A stretch of 64,000 nucleotides of DNA from Lumbricus rubellus (taxonomy: Eukaryota > Annelida > Clitellata > Crassiclitellata > Lumbricidae), in the NCBI GenBank assembly GCA_945859605.1, contig OX243811.1:32615713-32679712 (forward strand), read 5' to 3'. Positions within the stretch are counted from its first letter, which is position 1. Each line of letters begins with the position of its first letter. The position numbers and the translations under genes are program-made. The notes under the pieces are model-generated. The model ran no database searches. It was not told the origin of the DNA and saw only the letters and a list, made by a program, of their open reading frames with translations. Shown in pieces: positions 1 through 13,853 of the stretch.

Positions 1-517
<517 letters not shown>

Positions 518-616
518 AATGACTTCCCTCCAACTATTCGTAGTAAGATCTTCAGCCCTATTTGATTTTTTATTACCTCGGGGCTGTCACGCTGAGAGCA
601 ACTCTGAATAGATAGT

Positions 617-620
617 CTGC

Positions 621-656
<36 letters not shown>

Positions 657-923
657 TAGTGGTTGTGGTAGTGATAGTGTCAGTGGCAGTGGTAGTAGTA
701 GCAGTAGCAGTAGGCCTAGTAATAGTAGTAGTGGTGGTGGTGGTGGTGGTGGTGGTGGTGGTGGTGGTGGTGGTGGCAGTAGCAGTAGTAATAGTGGTGG
801 TGGTGGTGGTAGGAGGATGAGGAGTAGCAACAGCAGCAGCAGGGGCAGGGGCACTGGCGGTGAGTTTTTGATGATGATGTGATTTTGAGGATGACGATGA
901 TTAAAACGACGACGACGATGATG

Positions 924-965
<42 letters not shown>

Positions 966-990
966 ATGACGACGACGTCGAGGAGTACGA
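617..990. repeat. Compound trinucleotide repeats (AGT, GGT, GAT, GAC, TGC)
   Basis: Imperfect AGT copies lead into a GTG block (about 731-776), then mixed AGT/AGC, GAT/GAC and a short CTG run near 922-955. Long Ser, Leu, Pro or His frames on both strands reflect the repeat only. Confidence 0.85.
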
Positions 991-1113
991 CCACTAAAAA
1001 GATGATGAGACGGACGAGGATGACAACAGACTTCGGCTCTCTCACATGTCTTTCTACACCGTGAGGCATAAAAAACCAAGCCCCTAGAAAAATTGTTATA
1101 ATTGATCTGCAAG

Positions 1114-1350
1114 CAGCAGGGGCGCCAGAGAGGCTAGGGGTCTAAGCCCCTCCTAAAAATGCCATCCGTTTTTACATGAAAAAATAAAATATTTCCATGT
1201 TAAACCCCTCCTATTAAATGTGAAATTTCCATGAGATTTCGACCAAATGACTAAAAATGGTGGTCGTCAGAAATTTTGGCGAATGAAAATAGAAAATTTC
1301 TTTCACGCGGATTCAACCTCCCCCTCCAAAAAATTCTGGCGCCGCCACTG
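1114..1350. mobile_element. hAT-type miniature transposon (237 bp)
   Basis: The ends form an imperfect 16-bp terminal inverted repeat, CAGCAGGGGCGCCAGA against CAGTGGCGGCGCCAGA. The flanks are TCTGCAAG (1106-1113) and TTTGCAAA (1351-1358), a 6-of-8 match as expected for an aged 8-bp hAT duplication. The interior contains a degenerate copy of the ATGACTAAAAA..GGTCGTCA module also seen in the elements at 11401, 19451, 23536 and 55759. No transposase is present, so it is non-autonomous. Confidence 0.75.
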
Positions 1351-1483
1351 TTTGCAAATAAGTAACTCCTTGAGCACGGAAATTGAAGTTTATATCAGTC
1401 TAGGCCTATCCTATTGTCGTTCTGATTTGTGAACACAAGGGTTGGGGTCAAAGTACATGTATGGGTTAAGGTATGTCTATCTT

Positions 1484-2160
1484 ACCCTGTCTGTCTGTCC
1501 GCCTGTCTGTACGCCTGCTTGTCTGCCTGTCAGACCGTCCATCCATCTGTCTGTCTGTCTGCCTGTTCATCTGTCTGTCTGTTTATCCATCTGTCTGCAA
1601 CTCTGCCTGCCTGTCTGTCCATCTGCCTCTCTGCCTGCCTGTCTGTCTGCTTGTCTGCCTGTCCGTCCGTCCGTCCGTCTGTCAGTCTTTTGTCTGTTTG
1701 CTGTCCGCCGGTCAGTCTGTCTGTCTACCTCTCTGCCTGCCTGTCTGTCTATCTGTCCGTCTGTCTGTCCGACAGTCTGTCTGTATGTTTGTCTGCCTAT
1801 CTGTCAATATGCTTGTCTGCCCGTTCGTCCGTCCGTCCGTCAATCTTATGTCTGCCTGTCTGTCTATCTCTGTCTGTGCATCCGTCTGTCTGCCTGTCCG
1901 TCCGTCTGTCTGTCTATCAGTCTTCTGTCTCCCTGTCTGTCTGTCTGTCTGTCTGGCTCTCTCTCTCTGTCTGTCTGTCTCTTTTTCATTCTCTCCCTCT
2001 CTCTCTCTCTCTCTATGTCTCTCTCTCTCTGTCTTTCACTGTGTCTCTCTCTGTCTCTGTCTGTCTGTCTGTCCGTCTGTCAGTCAGTCTGTCTGTCTGT
2101 TTGTCTGTATGTCTCCATATCTGTCCGTCTTTCTATCCGTCTGTATGTCAGTCTGTTTTT
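1484..2160. repeat. (CTGT)n/(CT)n imperfect microsatellite
   Basis: About 680 bp of CTGT with CCGT, CTCT and TTGT interruptions. All three forward frames stay open (Ser-Val-Cys-Leu type peptides), which is a consequence of the repeat and not evidence for a gene. Confidence 0.95.
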
Positions 2161-2230
2161 ACATTTTTGGTATTGAAATACGAAAAAAATCTTATGAAAA
2201 TCCTATGTAATTTTTGGGGTCCGCATGGAC

Positions 2231-2234
<4 letters not shown>

Positions 2235-2282
<48 letters not shown>
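2235..2282. repeat. (TA)n microsatellite
   Basis: An uninterrupted TA run of roughly 24 copies. Confidence 0.95.
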
Positions 2283-2284
<2 letters not shown>

Positions 2285-2690
2285 ATCTTCTTTCCGCTGC
2301 GAGTTTGAATTCTTCATTTTACCCCTTGCTCCTGCTTTTTATATGTCCATTTGTATCTCTGCGTCTTTGCCTTTGTCCTAATGCCTTACTGTGCCTTTCA
2401 TATCAATCATCAGCGTCCCCCCGTTTATTGGGGTAATCATGTCAACGCCCCATGACTGGCTCGGCGCCCTGGGGCTCCGATAATGATCTGTCATTAGAGT
2501 TGCCGAGTGGAATTCCACGTAAGGGTCTTCGTGGGTCATTTTCACTCATTGCCTTCCCTCCCTCATTCTTCCTCCCTTTCTCTTACCCTCCTACTCATGC
2601 TTCTGGACGCTCATTTGACTGATTGACTCACGATAAACCTGGATTCCAAGAGGAGGGAACTAGATTAAACACTGGCATAAAAGCTAATTA
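2283..2690. other. Unassigned single-copy-looking DNA
   Basis: No repeat, exon signature or transposon end recognised here. Confidence 0.4.
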
Positions 2691-2696
2691 TCCTAC

Positions 2697-2731
2697 CTAC
2701 ATGCATACACACTACATTCATACATACACAA

Positions 2732-2770
<39 letters not shown>

Positions 2771-2872
2771 CATACATACATACATACACACATACTGTGA
2801 TAGATACATACATACATACATGCATACTTACATACATACGTGTATAGGCCTACATACATAGATACATACATA
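2697..2872. repeat. (CATA)n microsatellite
   Basis: Imperfect CATA copies with a few substitutions. Confidence 0.9.
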
Positions 2873-3010
2873 CTCAGTCTAGAACAGTTACTATGGATCA
2901 TTTGCCTCAATTGGTCCTATCTGGACTCTGGAATGCGTTTTCGCCTCCTGTTCGCTCTGCAATTCTGTCTGCCAGTCGGAAAGTCAGTCGATAATCCTAG
3001 ACGACATAAT

Positions 3011-3085
3011 CAGGCCCGCCGAGAGGGGGGGGGGCAGAGGGACAAATGCCCAGGGGCCCGGCGACTTTTAGGGGGCCCGGGCTAC
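3011..3085. mobile_element. Probable end of a hAT-like element
   Basis: The sequence CAGGCCCGCCGAGAGG followed by a long G run and a GGGGCCCGG block resembles the ends of the complete hAT-like elements elsewhere in the window. No matching inverted end or 8-bp duplication was found nearby, so this is a fragment or a degraded copy. Confidence 0.35.
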
Positions 3086-3231
3086 ACTGAATTTAAAATT
3101 GCCATAATGCTGATTGCGGACTGCGGGCCCAGCCTATATTATAATCTCTTATAGTCTTATAATGCTGCTTATGTGGAGTTCAAATAGTAATGACCATAAT
3201 TATAGAGGCTACGGACCCCAAGGTATTTTTT

Positions 3232-3372
3232 ATTGGTGTTCCATGGACGCATCGTTAATTTATTTGTGCGTCCATCCATAACTGCGGTGCGTCCATGGAC
3301 GCACGACCTTTATTTTTGTGCGTCCGGCGTCAAAATTTGTGCGTCCGGGACGCACGGACGCACACTAACGGA
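3232..3372. repeat. GTGCGTCC-rich interspersed repeat fragment
   Basis: The octamer GTGCGTCC and its complement GGACGCAC recur at least seven times in 140 bp, some as inverted pairs. This looks like a fragment of an interspersed repeat of unknown class. Confidence 0.45.
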
Positions 3373-3375
3373 ATC

Positions 3376-4002
3376 ACTGGTTACATGTATAAGAACAAAA
3401 CTGAGTGTTGTAGATTGATGCCACTTATAATCAGTTTAGGGTCTTCAGGCCTATACTAATAGCCTAAAGTTGCGATATTTGCAGATTCCAGTAAGATAGC
3501 AAAAACAGTTAAGGATGGAACAAAGTCAAATTATTTTCACTTTCCGTTTTCGTCGTTTTTGTCTTTTTCACCGAGTTCTTTTGAATAAAACGCCGCTTTT
3601 TATGGATGTTAGTTCGTTTACATAAATATATGGCCTATGTACATATTATTTGCTGTTTACCTAACTTACTCAGAAGTGCTGCTTATCTACAAATAAAAGC
3701 GCCCGAAATTTAATAGTGGTGATGATTTCATGATGCTGCTACTACTGCTGATTATGATTGTGTTGACGCGATGACGATGATGTTTATACGATTGTAATAA
3801 CCATATTTCAATAAATGGCAGAACATTTAATTAAAACGCAACTAATTATAGCGATGAAAGGAGGCCAATTTATTGCTGCGTCATTGCCAATGTTAATAAA
3901 AGCACATTGACATGATTCTATTGCTGGTTGTATTTTTTACTGCTGTTATGGCCACTACATGTACAAGGCCCCTTCTATTATTCCGTTATTACTGTTTCAG
4001 TA
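3376..4002. other. No recognised feature
   Basis: AT-rich DNA without a recognisable exon, repeat array or transposon end. Confidence 0.4.
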
Positions 4003-4003
4003 C

Positions 4004-4052
<49 letters not shown>

Positions 4053-4071
4053 GTCGTCGTCGTCGTCGTCG

Positions 4072-4166
<95 letters not shown>
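4003..4166. repeat. (ATC)n microsatellite
   Basis: About 55 near-perfect trinucleotide copies, with a central CGT-variant block near 4051-4071. Poly-Ser, poly-His and poly-Asp open frames here are repeat artefacts. Confidence 0.95.
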
Positions 4167-4169
<3 letters not shown>

Positions 4170-4689
4170 GAAGCGCTGCAGTGCTGGCAGAACTATACAG
4201 CAACTGCACAGCACACTAGTTCGTGTGCCATATAAGACTTAGATTTCTTTTATAAGCAGTCGTATGCGTCTGTCACCTTCATTAATAATAAATTTACATT
4301 AGCATTTCAAGTCATCAGTCTGTAAGTAGGCAGGTTGTAATGTGCATTACATTACTGGTTAACTATAATAACTATAATTATACAGGCCTCATTGACAGCA
4401 TATATAATTATTATAGGCAAGTTAGCGATTAAGTCAGTTGATAAGCTACCGTATAGACAGTCTCTAAAATCATCTGGCAGGTACATGTAGTTGCTACACT
4501 TCATAGGTGACTTACACATTGGATTAATGCACTAGTCTTGTATGCCAAAACGTAGGCTACATGTAGGCCTACCATTGCTTTTTAGTAGCCAAAAGTTAAT
4601 TCAGTGATTTTGCTGAAGGCAACATTTTCACAGCTTTAAACCAAGAAATAACATATTTTCTACAGTTTGTAGACTACCTCTAATTAATC

Positions 4690-5205
4690 TCTATATGTAT
4701 ATGTTTGTGTATATATTATATACATAGACCTATACACACATTTATATACATTGTATACATGTATATTTAGATATATGAATACACATATTTACACATTTAC
4801 ATATGTCATATATGTATGTGAATATGTATATATGTATATAACTATATATGCATATATACATAGATATGCAAGCATGTATATATATATATATATGTATATA
4901 TGTGTATACATATGTACGTATGCATATGTTTATTTCCTGTACATATGTACATATATATGTATAAAATGTATTGTATATATAAATACATATATACATGTAT
5001 GTATATAGCCTACGCATATAATTATATCATTATACATATTCATACATATGTAAATATGTGTGTGTATATATAATTGTATATGTATACATGTATGTGTACT
5101 ACAATGTCTGTATATGTATGTATACATGATATATATTGATATTATGCATAAACATATAAATTATATAGACACAAATATATATTTTTATATGCATAAATAT
5201 ATGTA
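4690..5205. repeat. AT-rich TATG/TACA degenerate repeat
   Basis: Low-complexity sequence dominated by TATA, TATG and TACA steps. No gene is visible. Confidence 0.7.
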
Positions 5206-5573
5206 TAGAGCCCATCCCTGCTGATGTCGACTTTTGTCGACAACAGTCTGCAAAGTGCTAAGACAGTTAGGCATACAGTATAGAATAATGCATACTGCAG
5301 AGCCTCCGCTGTCATTAGCGATCCAGCTAATGATTTGTGGGAGGAGCCTCGACTTTGCTAATGACCGCTAACGACCGCTAAAGAAATACATTAGCGCGAG
5401 AAAAACCAGTCTTTTGCGGACGAATCTTTACTGATTTACACGCCAATTTCGGACTAGTCGACCAAAATTCTCGGATTTATAACGTGAACGGTACTGTAGC
5501 TCCTATATATCATTAGCCTTCATGACTACAACTTCTACAAGCTTGTCTTCGTTCTATAGTATTCTATACGGAC

Positions 5574-5747
5574 CGTTTCTAGTAGTTCCCTGTAGCATTG
5601 GTTTTCGTGCGAGAGTTCGTTGATCTTCTGTTGTTGTCTCGTCGTCGACATCGATTCGCCATCGTCACTTCGAAGGACGCTCTTCTGACGCAAAGTTCGA
5701 AGGATCTTCTTCTCCTCTCCCTTCGGATCTCGACGGATCTCAATCAT
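5574..5747 (-). CDS. GABBR2: GABBR2 exon 15: cytoplasmic tail, coiled coil
   Basis: The exon follows LVFGPK of exon 14 in phase 0 and begins [10 protein letters not shown] after the acceptor GTGTGGCAG. Residues 783-840 are basic and acidic, ending in [20 protein letters not shown], a plausible heptad segment in the position where GABBR2 has its dimerising coiled coil. The candidate donor is GTCCGT, the same hexamer used after exon 11. If that donor is not used, the frame runs on for 12 codons to a stop at 5535, giving a much shorter tail than vertebrate GABBR2. Confidence 0.75.
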
Positions 5748-8700
5748 CTGCCACACCAGCAACAGCAGCAACTGACCAAATAACTAACACCGACTGACTG
5801 ACCGACTGACTGGCTGACTGGCTGGATAAATGACTGATTGGCTGACTGACTGGTTGGCTGGTTGACTTCAAGCAGCTCTTAGTTGCGCTATCCAGTCACA
5901 GCCATACATTTTAATTAAGGCGCTAGGCGAAACAATAATAATAATGATGACGATGATGATGATGACGAATGTTGTCGGTATAGACCTATGTAAGCTATTT
6001 TGTACACTATTCGTATTCGCAATCGACCGAATAGTTGGTCCAATTATTCGCATTCGCGCGAAAATGATCATCACCTATTTGGTAGAGCCGTAGTTTGTTT
6101 TCATATCGGAGTATACAGACGTCATACAATAATGTAGTCTATCACAATGCCATTCAGGGTTTTCCATCTTGTATACGATATACTTTGGTAACGTGACCTA
6201 GAAGCATGGTGTGTTCGGGGCCTTGAAACTTGAGGTTCCAGGTTCGAATCCATCTCAAGCCGCCGCGTGCGGACCTTGAGCAAGTCCTTCACTCGCAATT
6301 ACTCTTGCGCTTCGGCGTGAAACTCCGATGCAGTGTCCGTGCTGCAGTCGGGAGCGCCACTGAGTAGCGAGCTTGAAGGGGCGCTCTACCAAATGCAAGA
6401 AATAAATAAATAAATAGGCCTAACTCAAATAATGTCATTTACGATTTGGGTTAATAAAGAAATAAATAAATAAATAAATAAATAAATAGGCCTAACTCAA
6501 ATCATGTGATGAAAGATTTGGGTGTATACCTTTGGCCCAAAAACGAGGCAGAGGGTAACCGTCGTGGCGAATATGACGAAGAGAGCGATGATGACGTAGG
6601 CAGCGTCTGGCCTATCCCCGACGAGGAACGTGACGGGAACTCCTGCGACGCACGTGATCACAACGCAGTAGACGCTCATTCCGATGTACTTTGAGTCATT
6701 GAGAGCAGCAATGCTCACTTGACGTGTCTCCCAAGCCAGGAAACAGCCGACCACCTGTCACAGAGCATTGCACGATATCCAATGCACGATATCCAATGCA
6801 CGATATCCAATGCACGATATCCAATGCACGATATCCAATGCACGATATCCAATGCACGATATCCAATGCACGATATCCAATGCACGATATCCAATGCACG
6901 ATATCCAATGCACGATATAATTACGCTCCGATTACCATTCCAAGTCGGATCTAATGTAATTAGTTTGTCATTGTCAATAATTTCATGGTCATCATATTAT
7001 ATGCTTGCTGCATCATTCATTATTCATTAAATACGCATTATTCATTATGACCATTGTCAATATTGCTTTTGTAGTTCTAAGCATTTCGTCGTCATCTTCA
7101 TTTTCAGCCGTAGTTTTTGTAGGTTATACCTGTAATAAACTAAACTTTATATAAAAAATAAGATAGTAAATTTCGAGATAGGTTGCCTAACTGACATGGT
7201 AGACTCTCCGATGATGGTCCTAAGAATCATGTCACATAGTGCTGTCGTCATCTTACTAATAAAACCTCACAGAATTCGTTGTCATTGTCAGCATAAAATA
7301 ATGTAGTAAGTTCAATAGTCTGACCGACAAACCGACCAACCGATTGACTGACCGACTAACTGACCGACCGACCGACTGACTGACCGACCGACCGACCGAC
7401 TGACTGACCGACTGACTGACCGACTGACTGACCGACTGACTGACCGACTGACTGACCGACTGACTGACCGACTGACCGACCGACTGACTGACTGATCAAC
7501 TGACTGACCAACTGACTGACCGACTGACTGACCGACTGACCGACCGACTGACCGACCAACTGGCCGACTGACCAACTGACTGACCGACTGACTGACTGAC
7601 CGACTGACTGACTGACCGACTGACTAGCTGATTGACTGACCAGAAGCAGTCCTTTATAGACGTAGATGGCGACAAGGAAGATGGTTCTGTGTTGACTGAC
7701 ACAGAACTCGATGTATGGAATGTACTCAACGTCGCCACCATCTGGATCCGACTGAGGACTGAGTTCGACCGTTTCTCGATGCGGAGGATCGAAGACTTGC
7801 CAGGCTGTGAGGATGACGAGGTCCAATGATAACAAGAGGTTAACGATCAGAATCAGCTTGTAGTCCTTAATCACCTGTGCGTCAACGCAACGAGCTCTCA
7901 CATTATTTTAGACATTTTAGACATTCAGACAGCTGCAGCAACCGTCAGGTACAAATTGATTTGGGCAAGAGACGCCTACTGAAGAAAGTTGTGAAGATTT
8001 ATGATAAGCCAAAATGTGTTAGAAATTCAGAAAATCAACACAATTTTTTATCACATAATCAGCCTAAGTCAGGAATGAATTTATGAAGGAGAAATAGATT
8101 AAAGCAAGTAAAATTAAGAAAATTGCAAATTTGATTAAACGAATGCCTCTCCGAATCAAATCTGTAAAACGTTGTTGATGACTATGAAGTATGCATGCAC
8201 GCCATCACTTTTCCTCTCTTTGTAAATCAACATTTGTAGGTCCTGTATTTCTGGATTGACTTTGGTGTCATGTAAATATTTGATTTATACGTCGTTATGC
8301 TTTTCGCCGCTATTATAATTCAATTATAATGTATGTGTATTAGATATTTCAAGAGCTGACCTTCTTGTTGAGTTTAATGTTGGTAAATATGGAGTGGACC
8401 CTCCACGTCTTGCTGAACATGGCGCCAAACGACAACGTGAATCCGATGCAGAAAACCCAGAGCTTCAACTGCACCGGGTAAATAAGATCGAAATGAAAAT
8501 TGTGAATCAAGAAGGAACGCAAAAGGAAGCGAATTAGGAAAATTAGCAAGAAGAAAGAAAATCACTGAAGGAAAAGAGGCAGAACGGAGAAATGGCGAAG
8601 TGTGTACGGAGACATACTGTAGTGGAATGGATGCATGGATGGATGGATGAATGAATGAAAGAATGGATGATTGGATGGATGGATTGATGGATGAATAATT

Positions 8701-11700
8701 ATTAATGGATGTATTGATGGATGGATTGATTGATGGACGAATTAATGGATGGATGTGATGGATCATTGGATCGATAGATCGATGAATGACGTAGCAGAGA
8801 GAAGACAAAGGAGCACAAAGTGGGGTCAACGAAGTGCAGCTCTTCACGAAAAAGACAATGCATGATTTAAGAGGCTCTTATGAAGGCGCTATATCAATGC
8901 TCAGATGCGCCTTCGTCATCTTCCTGCAGTCGTCGTCATCGTCGTCATTGTCATCATTATTTATTTGTATCATTTTATCGTCATTGTCGTCGTCATTATC
9001 ATATTTGTCGTCAACATCATCATAGTCGCCGTCATCGTCATCATAGTTGTCATCGTCATCCTCATAGTTGCCGTCGTCGTCGTCATCATAGTCGTCGTCA
9101 TCATCATTTTCGTCGTCATTATCATAGTTATCGTCGTCATCATCACAGCTGTCGTCATCATCATAGTTGTCGACACAATCATAGTTGTCGTCGTCATCAT
9201 CATAGTTGTCGTCATCATCATTGTTGTCGTTAACATCATCATAGTTGCCGTCGTGGTCGTCATCATTGGTCGGCTGACGAAGGAAGGAAGGAAGCGACGG
9301 ACCGAGCAGGTGAATGGAAAGAGTCGGTCGTTGACGATTCTTCCATCGATGCCGAGCAGAAAGACGGAGCAGTAGGTGAGCATACATCCAGCCAAGATGA
9401 CGTTGTTCATATTCGGTGACGACATCTTTATATATCTAAACAACATCAACAACAACAACAACAATAGCAGCAACATACTTTTAGACGACAACAGTACTGC
9501 TAGTGGGGTAGTGATCTCTAAGACAATTTCATGCAGCAGCCAAAAACAAAGCTGACCGAATGGTTTACCGGTATATGAAAATGGATTCTATGACAATGAC
9601 AACGACCCCTGTTAGCCGATATCTAGATTATAAAAGAACAGTTTCAAAGGCAGCGGCCTTGATAGCATTCTTCGAATATAGCAACTTATAAAAAAACGGC
9701 CCCAAAGACAACGGTTTTCAGATAGCATCATCTAAAACAATAGCGTTGGAGATAGCAGCCTCTATAGTACAACGGATTCTTGCTAAGGTTTATGCATGAC
9801 CTTTAAGACAATTTACCCGAACTTCAATTAATTTGTTTCACGGAATTAGGCCTACATTTCAGTATATCCGTCACGTTTCATGAATAGTTCAGATCTTTTA
9901 GTAGGCTATATATAATTATGTCCCGCCATCTGTTCGGTAGTAATACCCGTAGTATCCGGTTTCCCAGATGCATCTTCTCCTTAATATCTTCTTCATTGCA
10001 AACACCGTCCACAGTCACTAGCCATTGGGTGATGACTTGAAACAAACGACGCTTCGTTGGCCTATGCCTCATCAATTTAGACTTTTGACGAACATAGAGT
10101 TTTAAGGCACAGAATCGATCCGATGTTAGTGATGGCATAGGCATCTATAGCCTACCTGAGCATTCAGACTTTTCCGTTAAGCGTCATCTACATGTATCTA
10201 CCTGTGATTCCTGAACTTGATGTTGACTGCTAGGAAGCAGCAGGTAAGAACGATTCCAAGAGCAGCGAGGCAACAGATGCTGGCGTAGATGATGGCATTG
10301 ATCGTCTGCAGTTGATGGACCTTGTGCGAACCATCCCTCGGAGCAGCGCCACCTTTCATGGCCAGAACCACACATTAAGGATAGATTATAATTATTATAA
10401 GGACTGCAGAGGTGAAGGATGATCAAGGTCAAGCAGTGTTTCAGTTAATGAATGATTTTATAATTATTCATTGAATTAACTAATTGACTCTAGTCCACAA
10501 ACAGGTTACAACAATTATATTTAAACTGCATGGAATAAAACGTGATGAACAATAAACTAAGCATGTTACACGTTCGTTTCTTCGCTCTTACTTTCACTGA
10601 TTCATCCATTTAGTTCTATTCGATGTATTCATATTTATTGCAGCAATCACAAATTTGAAATAATTTTGAATAAAATTGGCAATGCCAGTAACATAAACGC
10701 TAACAACACCAAATATATTGTTTAAAATGTATAGGTCTACATTAAATGTTTGTTCATATCCTGTTATCCCCGTTATGCCCCTAATAACTATAGACTGCGT
10801 TATAGGCTAATATCAGCCAAAATCAGATCTGTAGTGTGGGCTTCTGACAAGATAATGTTCAACAGTGAATATCTACTTCTTTCGACTCACCTGACCATCG
10901 TATCTGGTTGTTGATGGTAAGGATATCCGTCAGAGTGTTCATCTGACCGACGTTCACCATCCCACCATCTGTTGACACATAACACAACAATCTTCATAAC
11001 ATGTGGTCGAGATATGCAGCCGTCAGTCATCTACCTTGCCGTATGAGCCTTTCATCGACGGCCTACGGTCGATGGACCCGATGTTGAGATCTTAACAGGC
11101 AGTGCCACTGAATTAAATCCATGCAGCTTTGTCAAAAGGGTTCTGGACAACCATGGGGATCTGGTGGCTTCACTAATGGAGGGTCACTACAGCAATGGCG
11201 TGTTTTTAAATTTCGCCTTGCAATTTGCCTTAATAATGTAAAAGTTCGCATTTTATCGGGATTTTTTCATATTCGGTCCTCCACAGTTGAGCGCTCATGG
11301 GTTCCTTGCCTATATAGATTATGGTTCTGGCAAATTATTTCAGACTTGCATAAAAAAAATAAGGAGTGACGCATGAGCAAACCACACAGAACAATAGATC
11401 CAAGGCCGTAGAGAAGGGGATGTTTTGGGTGTTTGAAGACCCCGAAATTGAAGATGTAAAATATCTAATGCAATTACTAGCACGTGATGTAAAAACCATG
11501 AAATAAAACCATGAAAACACCCCCGAAATGAAATAATAGAATGCATTAACTAGCACACAATGAAGAAACATGACTTTAAAAAAGGTCGTCATAAATTTTG
11601 GCGACTAAAAAAGGTCGTCTCAAAGAAACCCCCCCTCCCAAATCAACTTCTGGCTACGGCCTTGGATAGATCTATTTTTTATTACAGCTGGTGCCTGACA

Positions 11701-13786
11701 TTTGACCTACAGAGCAGACGTCAGAGAGGAAAGAGAGCGAGAGGAATCAATATAATTAATCATCTGAGAAAACCTCAAGCGATCAGCAGCAATTTCCCGT
11801 AACTTGAGTGTAATGATTAATTATAATTAGCCTCTGCTTCTGGTGTTAATTAGGAACACTGAATAAATCTGACATTGGAGATAAAATATTTCTCACCTTG
11901 AAACTGCTCGAGAATTACGCTGCCAAGACGATCGCCTTTCTTGAAGACGACTCTACCCTGCAGATAATAATTAGCAAAAGCAATCAATCGCTGATTAATT
12001 AATTAATCATAGTTAATTATTAGGTCTATAACTTATGGTGTCTGCATGTGGCAGACAAAGAAGACGGCGATGCCAGCCAATTATGGAGTCTGAAGGAATT
12101 ATAATAAACCGCATAAATACTGCATGGTTAGTCTGTTATTAGTCGTTTATTCGCATGTAATTAATTGATTTCTGCTAATCTTCTTCATTGGCTTAATGCA
12201 TTTATTTTTACTTCTTATTTTAAAATCTAATTTACTGATTTATTATTTCTTGTGTTTTTTAAACTAGCCCCCCCCCCCCCCTATTCAATTATTCTTACCG
12301 TGACGCCCGTGAAGTTGATCTTATTCAGGATTTGATGGAACTTCTTGCTTCGGAACTTGATTTTGCTGTGATCACCTTTTCCCCGTTTTCCTCCTCTTAC
12401 TCCCAGTCCTCCTCCTCCTCCTCCTCCTCCTCCTATTCCTCCTCCTCCTCCTCCTCCTCCTCCTCCTCCCCCTCCTCCTCCTCCTCCTCCATGTCCTCCA
12501 ACTTTCCCAGTTCCTCCAGGTCCTCCTCCTCCTCTTCCTCTTCGTTTGCTCCTGCGTATCATTTCATCGACGGCCTTTGCAATCACCCAGATCCCGTCGT
12601 AGGCATAGCCGTGGAATTTGCTGTACGACTTTTGGCGTAGACCGTTGTACTCGGCCAAGTACTTACGCGGTGTCTACACAGAGACAGACGAACACACAGG
12701 CAGACAAACAAAGTGATAGTGAGACAGAAATATCGATAAGCAGAACGACACAGAGTCAAACATGGGCAGACAGACACAGGCAGACAGACACAGGCAGACA
12801 GACACAGGCAGACAGACACATGTGAGCACAGTTGAATACACGAAGACGGAAAATACATGAAGATACAAAAGTTCGCTATTTAATAGTGAACCGAACCACT
12901 GTGAACATATATTTTATAGCATTATAGCATGTATTAGCATACATATGACTGATTGTATTCCACACCTGCAGTTGTTAGACTTTTTAACTATAGGCCTACG
13001 AAGCAAATACAGACAATTTAATTGTACGGCAATTTATCACAAGTGGGATCATTTTAATCAGATTCGATTGAGGCGCAGATGTGATAAAATACAATGTAAT
13101 GTAAAGAGACATCTATTGATTATAAGATTGCTCACCAATCAATAATCATACAAAGGTCACTTGTAAAGAATAAGAATTTTTTTAATAACGCGAAAATTTA
13201 TTATAGCCAATTCTTTCGCACCTGGACCAAAATAAAGTCTGGAAAATATTAGCTTATAGACTTAGTCTATAGACTATAATACGTCTGCGTATATTTAAAG
13301 ATTTATATGGCGCCTTTATGAAACCTCTGAGAGACGCTGAAACGTAACCCATCTAACCAAATCCGAAAGACGGTGCTACATGTATTTGCTTGAATAAATG
13401 TTGCGAGTAAAGGGTTAAAACCATAGATGTAAAAAAGATGGAAACGGAATAAAAAAAAGGAAAAACGTCGTTTTAGTCGAAAAATTAAAAACCGAATAAA
13501 ACGATGCAAAAAAATAGAAAAACCGACGTCTTTGAGAGCGAATAAAATACGAAAACGTGGACCATTTACCAGTCCTCCGAATGTTGGTTCCTCTGAGGTG
13601 CTGAGTGTTAGGACGTCCGTGCCAATGAAACCGTCCATCGCCTGCTCAATGTCCCTGACGGAGCACGTGACCTTGGGGTCGGGCACCCGCCACCAGTTGT
13701 CATGGTAACGGCCGGCGAGCAGCCACAGGTACTTGGCACCGTACATGCCGAGTTCGTACGCCTATGCAGTAAGACTGGTTGTGAGA

Positions 13787-13853
<67 letters not shown>

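Noticed and set aside
1429..2436. A 335-codon frame rich in Cys, Leu, Ser and Val
   Set aside because: CTGT repeat translation in three overlapping frames; no start context or conserved domain.
3912..4242. Poly-Ser, poly-His, poly-Ile and poly-Asp frames
   Set aside because: All come from the ATC trinucleotide repeat; opposite strands and all frames are open.
8374..8847. A 157-codon frame overlapping exon 12
   Set aside because: It is in a different frame from the conserved TM3 sequence and includes the ATGG repeat (Ile-His-Pro-Ser units).
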